Below, one piece after another: positions 17,463-26,238 of a DNA stretch of 64,000 nucleotides. Made by a program: the position numbers and the translations under genes. The first letter of the stretch is position 1, and the number at the start of each line of letters is the position of its first letter. This DNA is from Rhizobium sp. CCGE 510 (GTDB lineage Bacteria; Pseudomonadota; Alphaproteobacteria; Rhizobiales; Rhizobiaceae), in the NCBI RefSeq assembly GCF_000292525.1, contig NZ_AEYF01000044.1, positions 248,001 to 312,000 of the forward strand, written 5' to 3'. The notes beneath the pieces were generated by a model. The model worked only from the letters and a program-made list of their open reading frames with translations, was not told the origin of the DNA and ran no database searches.

Positions 17463-17758
17463 AGGTTTTTCCTCCACGATATGCCGGTGATTTCGCCCAG
17501 TGCTATGCCATTTAGTTTGGCAAGACAACAAATAAATTTGGACACTCTTCTTTTGTTGCTTTGCAAAATCACCTTGCGATGCAGCATTTTATGCCCATGG
17601 CCATCGTCTCCACATCGCTGTGGAAATTTGTTCCTGCGAAAATCAATGAGATAGGCCATCTATTTGCATGTTTAAACAACAAATGTTGCGCTGTTGGTTT
17701 TTTTCGCCTACACAAAACACCGGCGAAATGATCTCGCTGCACTCTGGGAGGATTGGAA
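17463..17758. promoter_or_regulatory. Divergent promoter region between the epimerase operon and the ABC operon
   Basis: A 296-base AT-rich gap. ACAACAAAT occurs at 17525-17533 and again at 17676-17684. The second copy is part of a small palindrome, CAACAAATGTTG, and a reverse-strand relative (TTTTGTTGC) lies at 17552-17560. Repeated AACAAA/TTTGTT elements flanking divergent promoters are candidate binding sites for the ROK regulator. No clear -35/-10 pair was assigned. Confidence 0.4.
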
Positions 17759-19192
17759 ATGCACTTTGCTTTGAAGGCTAGCGCGCTTGCGCTGACGCTC
17801 GGCCTCGCGACGACCGCTTCGCCGGCCTGGGCTGACTTCTGGTCCGATGCTGGCGCTAAATTCAAGGGCGTGACACTGCACGGCGTCACCGAAAGCACCC
17901 CGCCATCGAACTACATCAAGAACGTGCTCGCTCCGGAATTTGAAAAGAAGACCGGCATCAAGGTCGAAATCGAGACGACGTCCTGGGACCAGATGTACGA
18001 CAAGGCCATCAAGGACATGGAAGCCAAGACCGGCATCTATGACATGGTCTATATCGAGCAGGATATCATCTATTCCTATCTGGCCAGGAATTTCCTCGTC
18101 GACATCACCAAGACCCTGAAGGATCAGCCGGATCTGAAGGCGCCGACCTACGACGACTCGAATTTCACCAGCTTCGCGGATTACTTCAAGGACGCGAGCG
18201 GCGATCTCTTCGGCACTCCGATGGAAGCCTTCCTGAAGACCTATCTCTATCGCAAGGACCTCTTCGACGATCCGAAGATCAAGGAGGCCTTCAAGAAGGA
18301 AACCGGCAAAGACCTGAAGCCGGCAACCACCCACGAGGAATACACTCAGATCGCCGAATTCTTCACGAAGTACGGCAAGGACAATGGCATGGAGCTCTGG
18401 GGCACGACCGCTCAGGCCCATACGGGCCATCCGGCCTCCTGGTATGAATTCTTCGAGTCCATCGTGCCGACGTTCGGCGTCTACAATTGGGGCATCGACG
18501 CCAAGAACAACTATGCGGCGACGGTCGAACACGGCGGCACGATGAACGGCGACAAGGCGAAGGCTGCGTTGAAGTACTGGCTGCACCTGCGCGACATCGC
18601 TCCGCCTGAATCGACGCAGTCGACCTGGACGGAAACCGCAACGACGTTCGCCGCCGGCCGTGTCGCCCAAGGGCTGATCTATGGTGAGAACGCGGCGTGG
18701 ATCGCCAGCGATCCCGCGCAGTCGAAGGTTGTGGGACAGGTCGGATTCGCGCTGCCGCCGCTCGAGCCGGGCGTGCTGGACGACGCGAAAGCCGGAAAGG
18801 GCTATATCGGCTACTATGACGGCGGCGCCTTCGGCGTGCCGATCACCTCGAAGAACAAGGAAGCGTCGCTGCTATTCCTCGAATTCATCGGCCAGAACGA
18901 AGTGCAGCCCGACTGGGCCATCGCCGCACCGCGCATCACCAATAAGGCGACGTTCGACGATCCCAAGGTGAAGGAGATGGATACCAAGCTCGGCGGTTTC
19001 TACACGATGCTGAAGGACGAGGGCAAACTGTTTGCCGGCGCTCCTCCCTACCCCTTCCATGCGCAGGTGCGTGAAGCGACCGCTCCGATCTTCTACGACA
19101 TCCTGACCGGTAAGATCGCTCCCGATGAAGGCCTCGACCAGATGGCGGCCAAGGCCGAAGAGGAACTGACATCGCTCGGCTATCGCAAATAA
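17759..19192 (+). CDS. ABC sugar/polyol importer, periplasmic solute-binding protein
   Basis: 477 residues from ATG 17759, preceded by GGGAGG with eight bases spacing (a TTG at 17753 is less likely). The signal peptide is MHFALKASALALTLGLATTA ending SPAWA before DFWSDAG. The mature protein is an extracellular solute-binding family 1 protein: APEFEKKTGIKVEIETTSWD, then DMVYIEQDIIYSYLARN, and a C-terminal lobe with ENAAWIASDPAQSK and GGAFGVPITSKNKEA. It delivers a ligand, probably a polyol or oligosaccharide, to the two permeases downstream. A strong hairpin follows its stop codon. Confidence 0.9.
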   Translation: MHFALKASALALTLGLATTASPAWADFWSDAGAKFKGVTLHGVTESTPPSNYIKNVLAPEFEKKTGIKVEIETTSWDQMYDKAIKDMEAKTGIYDMVYIEQDIIYSYLARNFLVDITKTLKDQPDLKAPTYDDSNFTSFADYFKDASGDLFGTPMEAFLKTYLYRKDLFDDPKIKEAFKKETGKDLKPATTHEEYTQIAEFFTKYGKDNGMELWGTTAQAHTGHPASWYEFFESIVPTFGVYNWGIDAKNNYAATVEHGGTMNGDKAKAALKYWLHLRDIAPPESTQSTWTETATTFAAGRVAQGLIYGENAAWIASDPAQSKVVGQVGFALPPLEPGVLDDAKAGKGYIGYYDGGAFGVPITSKNKEASLLFLEFIGQNEVQPDWAIAAPRITNKATFDDPKVKEMDTKLGGFYTMLKDEGKLFAGAPPYPFHAQVREATAPIFYDILTGKIAPDEGLDQMAAKAEEELTSLGYRK

Positions 19193-19206
19193 ACATCCTC
19201 CCCAAC

Positions 19207-19233
19207 TGACGGGTCGTATCCTACGACCCGTCA
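19207..19233 (+). terminator. Strong hairpin between binding-protein and permease genes
   Basis: TGACGGGTCGTA, loop TCC, TACGACCCGTCA: a perfect 12-base stem 14 bases after the binding-protein stop and 56 bases before the permease start. There is no long T run, so it is better read as a leaky terminator or an mRNA 3'-end protector that raises binding-protein levels relative to permeases. Confidence 0.75.
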
Positions 19234-19289
19234 TCTTTCGCTCCCAAGATGGGGCGGACGTCGACACAACGTTCAATGGGGGATAGGCG

Positions 19290-20165
19290 ATGCATTCGCA
19301 GAAGCTCGGGTGGCTGTTGCTGTCACCGACCATCGTGATCCTGGGGCTGTTCGGGATCTTTCCGTTCATCTACGTTCTCTGGGTCTCGTTCCATGCATGG
19401 AACCCGTTTGCGGCCAACCCGGGCATGGTCTTCAACTGGGCTGACAATTATCGGCGGCTCGTCTTCGATCCCCAATTCCTGGCATCGCTCGGCATCACCC
19501 TCACATTCGTGTTCTTTGCAGTCGTGTCGGAGCTGGTCCTTGGCTACATCCTCGCCCAGGCGCTGCTGAAGGACTTTCCTGGGAAAGCGGTGTTTCGCAC
19601 GATCCACACACTGCCGCTGATCATGGCGCCGATCATCGTCGGCTCCGTCTGGAAGCTGATGACCACACCGTCGATCGGCATCATTCCCTATCTTCTCAGG
19701 AGTTGGTTCGGCTACGATCTGAACATCGGCCAGAGTGCTGCCGCAGCTTTCACCGTGACGGTGATCATGGACATCTGGCACTGGACGCCGCTGGTCACCC
19801 TCTCGCTGATCGCCGCACTCGTCTCGCTTCCGTCAGACCCGTTCGAGCAGGCGCAGATCGACGGCGCGGGCAAGAGCCAGATCTTCTGGCACATAACGCT
19901 CCCCTTGATCCGCCCGGCCCTGCTCGCCACGGTGTTCATCAGGCTGATGGACGCGCTGCGCACCGTCGACGAAGTGCTGATGCTGACCGGAGGCGGCCCG
20001 GGTTCATCGACCCGCTACATCGGTGTGCATATCTTCAAGGAAGTCTTCCCCAAGACGAATTACGGCTACGGTTCGGCGATCTCCGTCATCGTCCTATACC
20101 TCACCATCGTCGTCTGCTGGCTGCTCTACGTCGGCTTGATTGCGCCCCGCGTGAAGAGAGGTTGA
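19290..20165 (+). CDS. ABC sugar importer permease (MalF/UgpA type)
   Basis: 291 residues with about six membrane helices, beginning with WLLLSPTIVILGLFGIFPFI. The cytoplasmic EAA loop that docks on the ATPase reads EQAQIDGAGKSQIFWHITLP. It forms the inner-membrane channel with the next gene product. The start ATG 19290 has GGGGGATAGG upstream. The gene follows the hairpin after the binding-protein gene; the second permease starts four bases after its stop. Confidence 0.9.
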   Translation: MHSQKLGWLLLSPTIVILGLFGIFPFIYVLWVSFHAWNPFAANPGMVFNWADNYRRLVFDPQFLASLGITLTFVFFAVVSELVLGYILAQALLKDFPGKAVFRTIHTLPLIMAPIIVGSVWKLMTTPSIGIIPYLLRSWFGYDLNIGQSAAAAFTVTVIMDIWHWTPLVTLSLIAALVSLPSDPFEQAQIDGAGKSQIFWHITLPLIRPALLATVFIRLMDALRTVDEVLMLTGGGPGSSTRYIGVHIFKEVFPKTNYGYGSAISVIVLYLTIVVCWLLYVGLIAPRVKRG

Positions 20166-20169
20166 CGCG

Positions 20170-21006
20170 ATGAAGACCCAGACCCCCTGGCTTCCGGTCG
20201 TGCTTTGGACCTTGATCAGCCTCGCAACGCTTTTCCCGATCTACTGGCTGTTCGTCATATCGGTGAAACAGCCCTTCGATCTGTTCTCGACGCCTGATGT
20301 CGTTCTCCGCAGCTTCTTCTGGAAGAACTACCAGGATGTGCTCACCAATCCGACCTTGCGCGGATACATGCTCAACTCGATGATCATTTCGTCAGGCAAC
20401 GCGCTGCTGGTCACGACGCTCGGCTTTTTTGCTTGCTACGCGCTGACACGCTTCGACCTCGCGGGCAAGGAAAGCATCTTCTTCTGGACGATCACCAACC
20501 GGATGGCGCCGCCGGCGGTCTTCCTGCTGCCGCTTTTCCTGCTGCTGACGCAGGTCTACAAGATCGGCGACTTCTCGCTCGCCGATTCCAAGCTGGGCAT
20601 GATCCTGGTCTACTGCTCCTTCAACCTTCCCTTCGCCATCTGGACGTTGCGTCCGACCGTGGAAGGCATTCCGAAGGAATTGGACGAGGCGGCCTACATG
20701 GACGGCGCCAGCCCATGGACCGTCCTCTATGACATCGTCTTTCCCCTGGCACGGCCCGGACTTGCGGTGACGCTGATCCTGACCTGGGTGTTTGCGTGGA
20801 ACGAATACCTGCTGGCAGCGACGCTCACCAACTTCCATGCGCGGACTCTCACCACCGGCCTGTCGGAATACGTGACGACCACGGGGACGGCCTGGGGCAT
20901 CATGGCCGCAATCTCCATGCTGACACTGGTTCCGGCGCTCATCGTCTTTTCAGTGGTGCAACGTCATATCGTTGCCGGTCTGACCTTCGGCGCCGTGAAA
21001 GGATGA
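20170..21006 (+). CDS. ABC sugar importer permease (MalG/UgpE type)
   Basis: 278 residues with six predicted membrane helices; N-terminal PWLPVVLWTLISLATLFPIY, and an EAA loop DEAAYMDGASPWTVLYDIVF that would contact the ATPase. It ends with the conserved RHIVAGLTFGAVKG typical of the MalG branch. Partner of the preceding permease. The start ATG 20170 lies four bases after the upstream stop. Confidence 0.9.
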   Translation: MKTQTPWLPVVLWTLISLATLFPIYWLFVISVKQPFDLFSTPDVVLRSFFWKNYQDVLTNPTLRGYMLNSMIISSGNALLVTTLGFFACYALTRFDLAGKESIFFWTITNRMAPPAVFLLPLFLLLTQVYKIGDFSLADSKLGMILVYCSFNLPFAIWTLRPTVEGIPKELDEAAYMDGASPWTVLYDIVFPLARPGLAVTLILTWVFAWNEYLLAATLTNFHARTLTTGLSEYVTTTGTAWGIMAAISMLTLVPALIVFSVVQRHIVAGLTFGAVKG

Positions 21007-21010
21007 AGCC

Positions 21011-21217
21011 ATGACCTCTCAATCAGGAAATAACGAACGCAAGCCGGGATTTCTGCCGATCGAAACGAATTGGTTCGACCGGCTGTTCATCTCGGTGGTG
21101 CTCTGGGTCGCGCTCTCGCTGTTCTGGATGCGGTTCATCGAGCCGTTCGGGCCTTCGGTATGGTTTGCAGCGGCAATCTCGGCAGTCCTCGGCATCTACG
21201 TGGTCTGGAAGGGGTGA
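21011..21217 (+). CDS. DUF2160-type small membrane protein of an ABC importer operon
   Basis: 68 residues with two hydrophobic segments (LFISVVLWVALSLFWM and VWFAAAISAVLGIYVVW). An N-terminal polar stretch contains the family-like text PIETNWFDR. Proteins of this type are found between permease and other genes of glycerol-type and polyol ABC operons in alphaproteobacteria; their role in the transporter is not established. It starts four bases after the permease stop. An accessory subunit role is inference. Confidence 0.75.
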   Translation: MTSQSGNNERKPGFLPIETNWFDRLFISVVLWVALSLFWMRFIEPFGPSVWFAAAISAVLGIYVVWKG

Positions 21218-21273
21218 GCCGATGAGTAACACCACAAAGACACGAAGCCGCGCTGTTTTAGGGAGGAACGACA

Positions 21274-22335
21274 TTGGCAAACGTACAGGTTAGCGACGTC
21301 ACCAAAAAGTATGGCGCGCTTCAGGTCATGCACGGCGTCAGCGTCGACATCGAGGACGGCGAATTCGTCGTGCTGGTTGGGCCGTCTGGATGCGGCAAGT
21401 CTACCCTGCTGCGGATGATCGCCGGTCTCGAGACTGTCAGCAGCGGCGACATCCGGATCGGCGGCCGTGTCGTCACCAACGCGCCTCCGAAGGAGCGCGA
21501 CATCGCGATGGTCTTCCAGAGCTACGCGCTCTACCCCCACAAGACCGTCGCCGAGAACATGGGCTTTCCGCTGAAGATGGCCAAGCGGCCGAAGACGGAG
21601 ATCGCCGAGAAGGTCGGCAGGGCGGCCGAGATCCTCGACCTGACGCGCTATCTCGACCGCTATCCGAAGCAATTGTCGGGCGGGCAGCGTCAACGCGTGG
21701 CGATGGGTCGTGCCATCGTCCGCGATCCGAAGGTCTTCCTGTTCGACGAGCCATTGTCGAACCTCGACGCCAAACTTCGCGTTACCATGCGCGTCGAGAT
21801 CAAGGAGCTTCACCAGCGGCTGAAGACCACGACGGTCTACGTCACCCATGATCAGATCGAGGCGATGACGATGGCCAACAAGATCGTGGTGATGCGCGAC
21901 GGCAGGGTCGAGCAGATCGGCAAGCCTCTCGATCTTTACGACTTCCCGGTCAACCTCTTCGTCGCCGGCTTCATCGGCAGCCCATCGATGAATCTTCTTC
22001 AAGGCCGCGTCGCCACCCGCGACGGCAGGAAGTTTGTCGTCACCGACCAGGGCGTTGCCCTTCCCATGGAAAACACCAACGTGAATGAAGGAAGGGCGGT
22101 TACCTACGGCATCCGACCGGAGCACATCACGATTGGCGACGACGGCGTTCCGGTGGAGGTATCAGTGTTCGAGCCCACGGGTTCGGAAACATTGATCTTC
22201 GGTCGGGCGGGAGGCGTGCCGATCGACGCGCTGATCCGCGAGCGTATCGAGGCAGATCCCGGACGGACGATGTACTTCCACATCGATCCCCGACGTGCAC
22301 ATATCTTCGATCGGGAAACGGGCCAGAGACTGTGA
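21274..22335 (+). CDS. ABC sugar importer ATPase (UgpC/MalK type)
   Basis: 353 residues. Walker A is GPSGCGKST, the Q-loop FQSYALYPHKTVAENM, the ABC signature LSGGQRQRVAMGRA, Walker B VFLFDEPLSNLD and the H-loop VTHDQ. A C-terminal TOBE/regulatory region (residues about 240-353) is typical of the MalK/UgpC class. It energises the permeases encoded upstream. The start is TTG 21274, supported by GGGAGG about seven bases upstream. All ATPase motifs are intact. Confidence 0.9.
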   Translation: MANVQVSDVTKKYGALQVMHGVSVDIEDGEFVVLVGPSGCGKSTLLRMIAGLETVSSGDIRIGGRVVTNAPPKERDIAMVFQSYALYPHKTVAENMGFPLKMAKRPKTEIAEKVGRAAEILDLTRYLDRYPKQLSGGQRQRVAMGRAIVRDPKVFLFDEPLSNLDAKLRVTMRVEIKELHQRLKTTTVYVTHDQIEAMTMANKIVVMRDGRVEQIGKPLDLYDFPVNLFVAGFIGSPSMNLLQGRVATRDGRKFVVTDQGVALPMENTNVNEGRAVTYGIRPEHITIGDDGVPVEVSVFEPTGSETLIFGRAGGVPIDALIRERIEADPGRTMYFHIDPRRAHIFDRETGQRL

Positions 22336-22346
22336 GGGACACCACA

Positions 22347-23072
22347 ATGGACTTCAATGGAAAGACGATCATCGTTACCGGTGCCGGAAAAGGCATCGGA
22401 CGCGAAATTGCGAGGATGCTGGTCGAGCGGGGTGCGCAGGTCGTCGCTCTGACCCGCAGTGCGAGCGACGTCGACCTGCTGCAAGCGGAACCCGGCTGCC
22501 GCGCCATACAGGTCGATCTCGCTGACGCCAACGCGACCAGGGAAGCGGCGATTTCGGCCCTTCCCGCTGATTTCCTCGTCAACTGCGCCGGAACAACCGA
22601 ACTGCAGCCGTTCCTGGATACGACTGTCGAAGCATTCGACCGTCTTGTTGCAGTCAACACGCGTGCTCCGATGATCGTGGCGCAGGAATATGCCCGTTTC
22701 CTGATCAAGGAGGGTCGCAAGGGCGCCATCGTCAACGTCTCGTCGGTCGCGTCATTTATCGGCATCCCCGATCACGCCGCATATTGTGCATCGAAGGGTG
22801 GATTGGACGGCTTGACGCGAGTCATGGCAAAGGAACTTGGGCCTCAAGGCATCCGCGCGAACGGCGTCCACCCCACGGTGACGTTGACGCCAATGGCGGT
22901 GAAGGCATGGAGCGATCCCGACAAGGCCGCCGGGATGAAGCAGCGCATTCCCGTCGGTCGTTTCGCTGAGCCGAGTGACATTGCCGACGTTGTTCTTTTC
23001 CTGCTCTCAGATCAGGCTGCGATGGTGAACGGGATATCGATGCCGGTGGACGGCGGCTTCATGATTGCGTGA
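22347..23072 (+). CDS. L-xylulose/dicarbonyl reductase-like SDR
   Basis: 241 residues from ATG 22347; a GTG at 22332 overlapping the ATPase stop is the alternative. The protein follows dicarbonyl/L-xylulose reductase (DCXR) closely: VTGAGKGIGREIA, Arg and Ser in VALTRSASDVDLL that favour NADPH, VNVSSVASFIGIPDHAAYCA with catalytic Ser/Tyr/Lys, KELGPQGIRANGVHPTV, and VDGGFMIA at the end. It would interconvert a ketose and a polyol. Last gene of the transporter operon; it gives the region a fourth SDR, suggesting that several polyols are handled. Confidence 0.85.
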   Translation: MDFNGKTIIVTGAGKGIGREIARMLVERGAQVVALTRSASDVDLLQAEPGCRAIQVDLADANATREAAISALPADFLVNCAGTTELQPFLDTTVEAFDRLVAVNTRAPMIVAQEYARFLIKEGRKGAIVNVSSVASFIGIPDHAAYCASKGGLDGLTRVMAKELGPQGIRANGVHPTVTLTPMAVKAWSDPDKAAGMKQRIPVGRFAEPSDIADVVLFLLSDQAAMVNGISMPVDGGFMIA

Positions 23073-23104
23073 AGTCGACGGCGCCGCGCGTCGTTTCAGA
23101 GGAT

Positions 23105-23299
23105 CTATTGCACCAATCGGCGCAACTGATCCTGATCGACAAAATGATCCGTCACGCCGGCCTCTTTGTCAGGGTGACTGAAAACAAGACCGTCGGAATC
23201 CTCAAGCTGCAGGGCTTGCTCCGTATTCATGATCCCCAGCGGCTGGCGCTCATACTCGGACTCGAGCGCCGCCTCGACAATGGCTTTCTTCTTGCGCAT
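23105..23299 (-). CDS. Small hypothetical protein
   Basis: 64 residues from ATG 23299, spaced eight bases from a GGAGG site; ATG 23305 is too close to it. The sequence is charged, begins MRKKKAIVEAALESEYERQP and ends DQDQLRRLVQ, with no membrane segment and no domain I recognise. It is convergent with the SDR gene (33 bases between stops). The ribosome site and isolated position suggest that it is real; function unknown. Confidence 0.5.
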   Translation of the reverse strand: MRKKKAIVEAALESEYERQPLGIMNTEQALQLEDSDGLVFSHPDKEAGVTDHFVDQDQLRRLVQ

Positions 23300-23921
23300 G
23301 TCCATGTCCTCCGTTCGTCCATGGGTAACGGACGGCCGGACTCGCGGTTCCCATCAGAGATTCACGATATAAGACCAGCTGACACGAACACCCGAGAGGT
23401 TGACACATCCAGGCCGCCTTGAACGGGCGGAAGGTCTTTCCGTTCGCAAGCGGAAAGCCAAGCGGCGTGCTGTCGGTACATATGCACCGATCTTAATCAG
23501 CCGTCTCCTTTGCCGGTTACGTCATGATCAGCCTCAGCGCCGCAACGGCTATTCGGTTCGGCTGGCGATCACAACGGGCATCGATACTTGCCGGCGGCGG
23601 CTTCTGACGTGAGCAGCCTGCCGCCGAGCCACGTGGCCGACAGAGCAACCGTTTGATCCGTTTTGCGAACTTTATCCGAATCGCGCAGGCAATTTCGGCC
23701 GCGCTTCGACGCAAGCATCCTTTGTTAACTTCTCGCCGCGCCTTAATCGCTCCAGTCCATCGAGCAATGTCTCGATGCGCTGAATGAGCTTCGGGGCCGC
23801 TACCGAACTCGTCACGCCACGAATGAATTGTGGCGCTTCCCGCAATGCCCATAATTGCACGACGTCTTGATGCTGCTCTCGAGAAGCAGCCGGACAGGCT
23901 TGCTCCCAACGACTGAGGTAA
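23300..23921. other. Intergenic stretch without a supported gene
   Basis: About 620 bases upstream of the diguanylate cyclase. Short frames on both strands exist, for example 23672-23860 minus with a GTG start, but none has a convincing ribosome site or recognisable product. No RNA gene or repeat was identified. It probably holds the promoter of the small gene on the left and of the cyclase on the right. Confidence 0.45.
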
Positions 23922-25991
23922 ATGCATGATCTCGAGCGGTCTGCTGGTTATGGGCATGCGAGCGGTCGACGCAATCGAGTTGTCGATCCCGCAGGCCGGG
24001 TCGTCGAAATGAGCGGCACCGGGATGAGCGCGTTGTTGAGGATCGTCTTCAAACCAAGGGTGAAGCGGAAAACACGCCCTACTCTGGCGTCGCGGGCATT
24101 GCGGCTTGCGACACTGCGCATTGCGCTGGTCTGCGCCTGTGCGGGCGGCGTATCTTATTTTATCAATCATTCCGCGCTTGAGCGGTCGGTGCGCTCGCAG
24201 CTCTCTCTTTCGACGGAACAGGCTCTGCAGCGCGAGTCTCTGCCATTCCGCGAAGTGAAGGACCTCGAAAAGAATTTCCTTGCCGAATTCCGCAGGATCT
24301 ACGCGATACCGGAAGCCCGGCAATCATTGGCACGGAATTTCGATGATATTTTCTATCGCCATGAGGATGGATCCTACACCCAGCGTCCGGGATTGTTTGA
24401 AGGCGAGCCTTTGCCTGATGGGCGCAGATTTCCCGACATGTCGGCAACCTACGCGCCTGACGTGACGCCGGATGAGGACGTGAAGACACGGTTTGCACTG
24501 TCGTACCTGCTCTCTTACCAATTCGGTTCTGCCACCAAGGGCCGCCTCTTCAATTTCTACGGCGTGGTTCCGGAAAAAGGCTTCCCGATCTATCAGGCTG
24601 CCGACATCGCCAAGGTTTTCAAATATGAAGGCCCGGATGCGCTGAAGCTCGAGACCTTCGAATTTTTCTCCCGCGGGTTCGGTGGGCCTCAAAACGATAC
24701 TTTTTTCACGCGCATCTATTGGGATCCGTCCAACAACGCGTGGATGACCACGATCGCGACGCCCGATGCACCTGATGCTTCGGGCAAACATCGCATCATG
24801 GCCTGTGTCGACGTATTGCTCGACGATCTGATGAAGCGAACCGCAAATCCGACGCTGCCGGGCGCACGCGCGACGATCTTTGCGGCCGATGATCAGGGAA
24901 CGCTGATCTTCGACGGCAAATACACCGATGCGATCACGACCAGCGCCGGCGAAGCCTCGATTTCCTCGCTGGCACTCGCCGACTACCAGCCATTGCTGAA
25001 GGCAAGCCAGTCGATCGGAGCGGGTTCGGTGTCGCTCATCGACAGCACCAGCGAAATCACCGCCGTCGGCCGGATCCCGGATACGCCCTGGGTGCTTGCC
25101 GTCCACTATCCGAAATCTCTGATGCGGCCCGCCATCCTCACCAATCTCGGGATCGTCGTCGCGGTCGGGCTGCTCACCCTGTTCGTCGAACTCTTCATCC
25201 TCCGTTCGATCCTGCAAAAGCAGGTCGCCGAACCTCTGGTGAGATTGATCCACGCCACGCAGCTGGTCGGCCGTTCCGGCGTTACTGTTGCCAACGACGC
25301 CCTGCCCACGCACTCAGACGACGAGATCGGCGAGCTTGCCCGCGATTTTGCGTCGATGGCCGCGCGCGTTCACGCAGCCCATGAAGCGCTTGAGGGAAAG
25401 ATACGGGATCGAACGTCCGAGCTGGAGCGGCTCAATCAGAAGCTCCTGACGATCAGCCAGACGGACGAGATGACAGGCGTGGCCAACCGCCGTCGCTTCG
25501 ACGAGGTTCTCGCAAGCGAGCTCGCCGGGCTTGGGCAAGGTCAGGACCTGCTGATGCTTGCCATGGTGGATGCCGATTGGTTCAAAGGCTACAACGACCG
25601 ATACGGCCATCCGGCGGGAGACGCCTGCCTGAAGGAAATCGCCGGGGTGCTGGAACGCAATACGCGGAGCCAGCAGGACCTTGTTGCCCGCTACGGCGGA
25701 GAGGAATTCACCATCATTGCGCGGATCGCCTCAGCCAGCAACGCGTCCGTCATCGGACAGGCCCTGTGTTCGGCAATGGCGACCGTCAAGCTGCCGCATG
25801 AGGGATCGCCTTTCGGGCACGTGACGCTCAGCGTCGGCATTGCGCTGGCGGCGCCGGATCAAAATATCTCTCCGGAAGCGCTATTGCTCGAAGCCGATCG
25901 CGCGCTTTATCGCGCCAAGCAGGCAGGGCGAAATCAAACCGTCGTTGCCGAGCCCTCTGCTGACACGCAGTTACAGCAGATAGGCGCCTAG
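23922..25991 (+). CDS. Membrane-bound diguanylate cyclase (sensor-HAMP-GGDEF)
   Basis: Up to 689 residues. ATG 23922 has GAGG nearby; ATG 24009 or 24024 may be the real start, since the first 30-35 residues look non-coding. One helix (TLRIALVCACAGGVSYFI, about residue 70) and a second (LTNLGIVVAVGLLTLFVELF, about 410) bracket a periplasmic sensor of about 320 residues. Next come a HAMP-like linker and a GGDEF domain with DEMTGVANRRRFDEVLA and active-site RYGGEEF. GGEEF is a functional variant. The inhibitory RxxD site five residues before it is missing (the text is RSQQD), so feedback control by c-di-GMP may be absent. The sensed signal is unknown. Confidence 0.85.
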   Translation: MHDLERSAGYGHASGRRNRVVDPAGRVVEMSGTGMSALLRIVFKPRVKRKTRPTLASRALRLATLRIALVCACAGGVSYFINHSALERSVRSQLSLSTEQALQRESLPFREVKDLEKNFLAEFRRIYAIPEARQSLARNFDDIFYRHEDGSYTQRPGLFEGEPLPDGRRFPDMSATYAPDVTPDEDVKTRFALSYLLSYQFGSATKGRLFNFYGVVPEKGFPIYQAADIAKVFKYEGPDALKLETFEFFSRGFGGPQNDTFFTRIYWDPSNNAWMTTIATPDAPDASGKHRIMACVDVLLDDLMKRTANPTLPGARATIFAADDQGTLIFDGKYTDAITTSAGEASISSLALADYQPLLKASQSIGAGSVSLIDSTSEITAVGRIPDTPWVLAVHYPKSLMRPAILTNLGIVVAVGLLTLFVELFILRSILQKQVAEPLVRLIHATQLVGRSGVTVANDALPTHSDDEIGELARDFASMAARVHAAHEALEGKIRDRTSELERLNQKLLTISQTDEMTGVANRRRFDEVLASELAGLGQGQDLLMLAMVDADWFKGYNDRYGHPAGDACLKEIAGVLERNTRSQQDLVARYGGEEFTIIARIASASNASVIGQALCSAMATVKLPHEGSPFGHVTLSVGIALAAPDQNISPEALLLEADRALYRAKQAGRNQTVVAEPSADTQLQQIGA

Positions 25992-26017
25992 AAACCCCAG
26001 AGCTCGAACTCAGCAGG

Positions 26018-26041
26018 GCAGCAGATCATATCTCCTGCTGC
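26018..26041 (+). terminator. Possible terminator hairpin after the diguanylate cyclase gene
   Basis: GCAGCAG, ten-base loop, CTGCTGC followed by TTATT, 26 bases after the stop at 25991. The T run is short, so termination strength is uncertain. Confidence 0.4.
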
Positions 26042-26238
26042 TTATTCGGCTGGCTGCCGCCCAGGCGCGCAGATAGAGATCGACGAGAGGCCTGAAGCGC
26101 TCGAAGTGGCCGCCGCTGGAATGACGCAAATGTGTGTCGCTTCTTCGAAGTGAATTTCATCCTATGATGAAGCCTGACCACAGGCAGTCTAGAGGTTGCG
26201 CCCCACGTCGAGACAGCTCGCGATACCGGCGACACTGC

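Noticed and set aside
21222..21293. 23-codon ORF between the DUF2160 and ATPase genes
   Set aside because: It ends inside the ATPase gene and would compete with its strong GGGAGG site; looks like chance.
23672..23860. 62-codon minus-strand frame upstream of the diguanylate cyclase
   Set aside because: GTG start without Shine-Dalgarno; overlaps other equally open frames; no domain seen.
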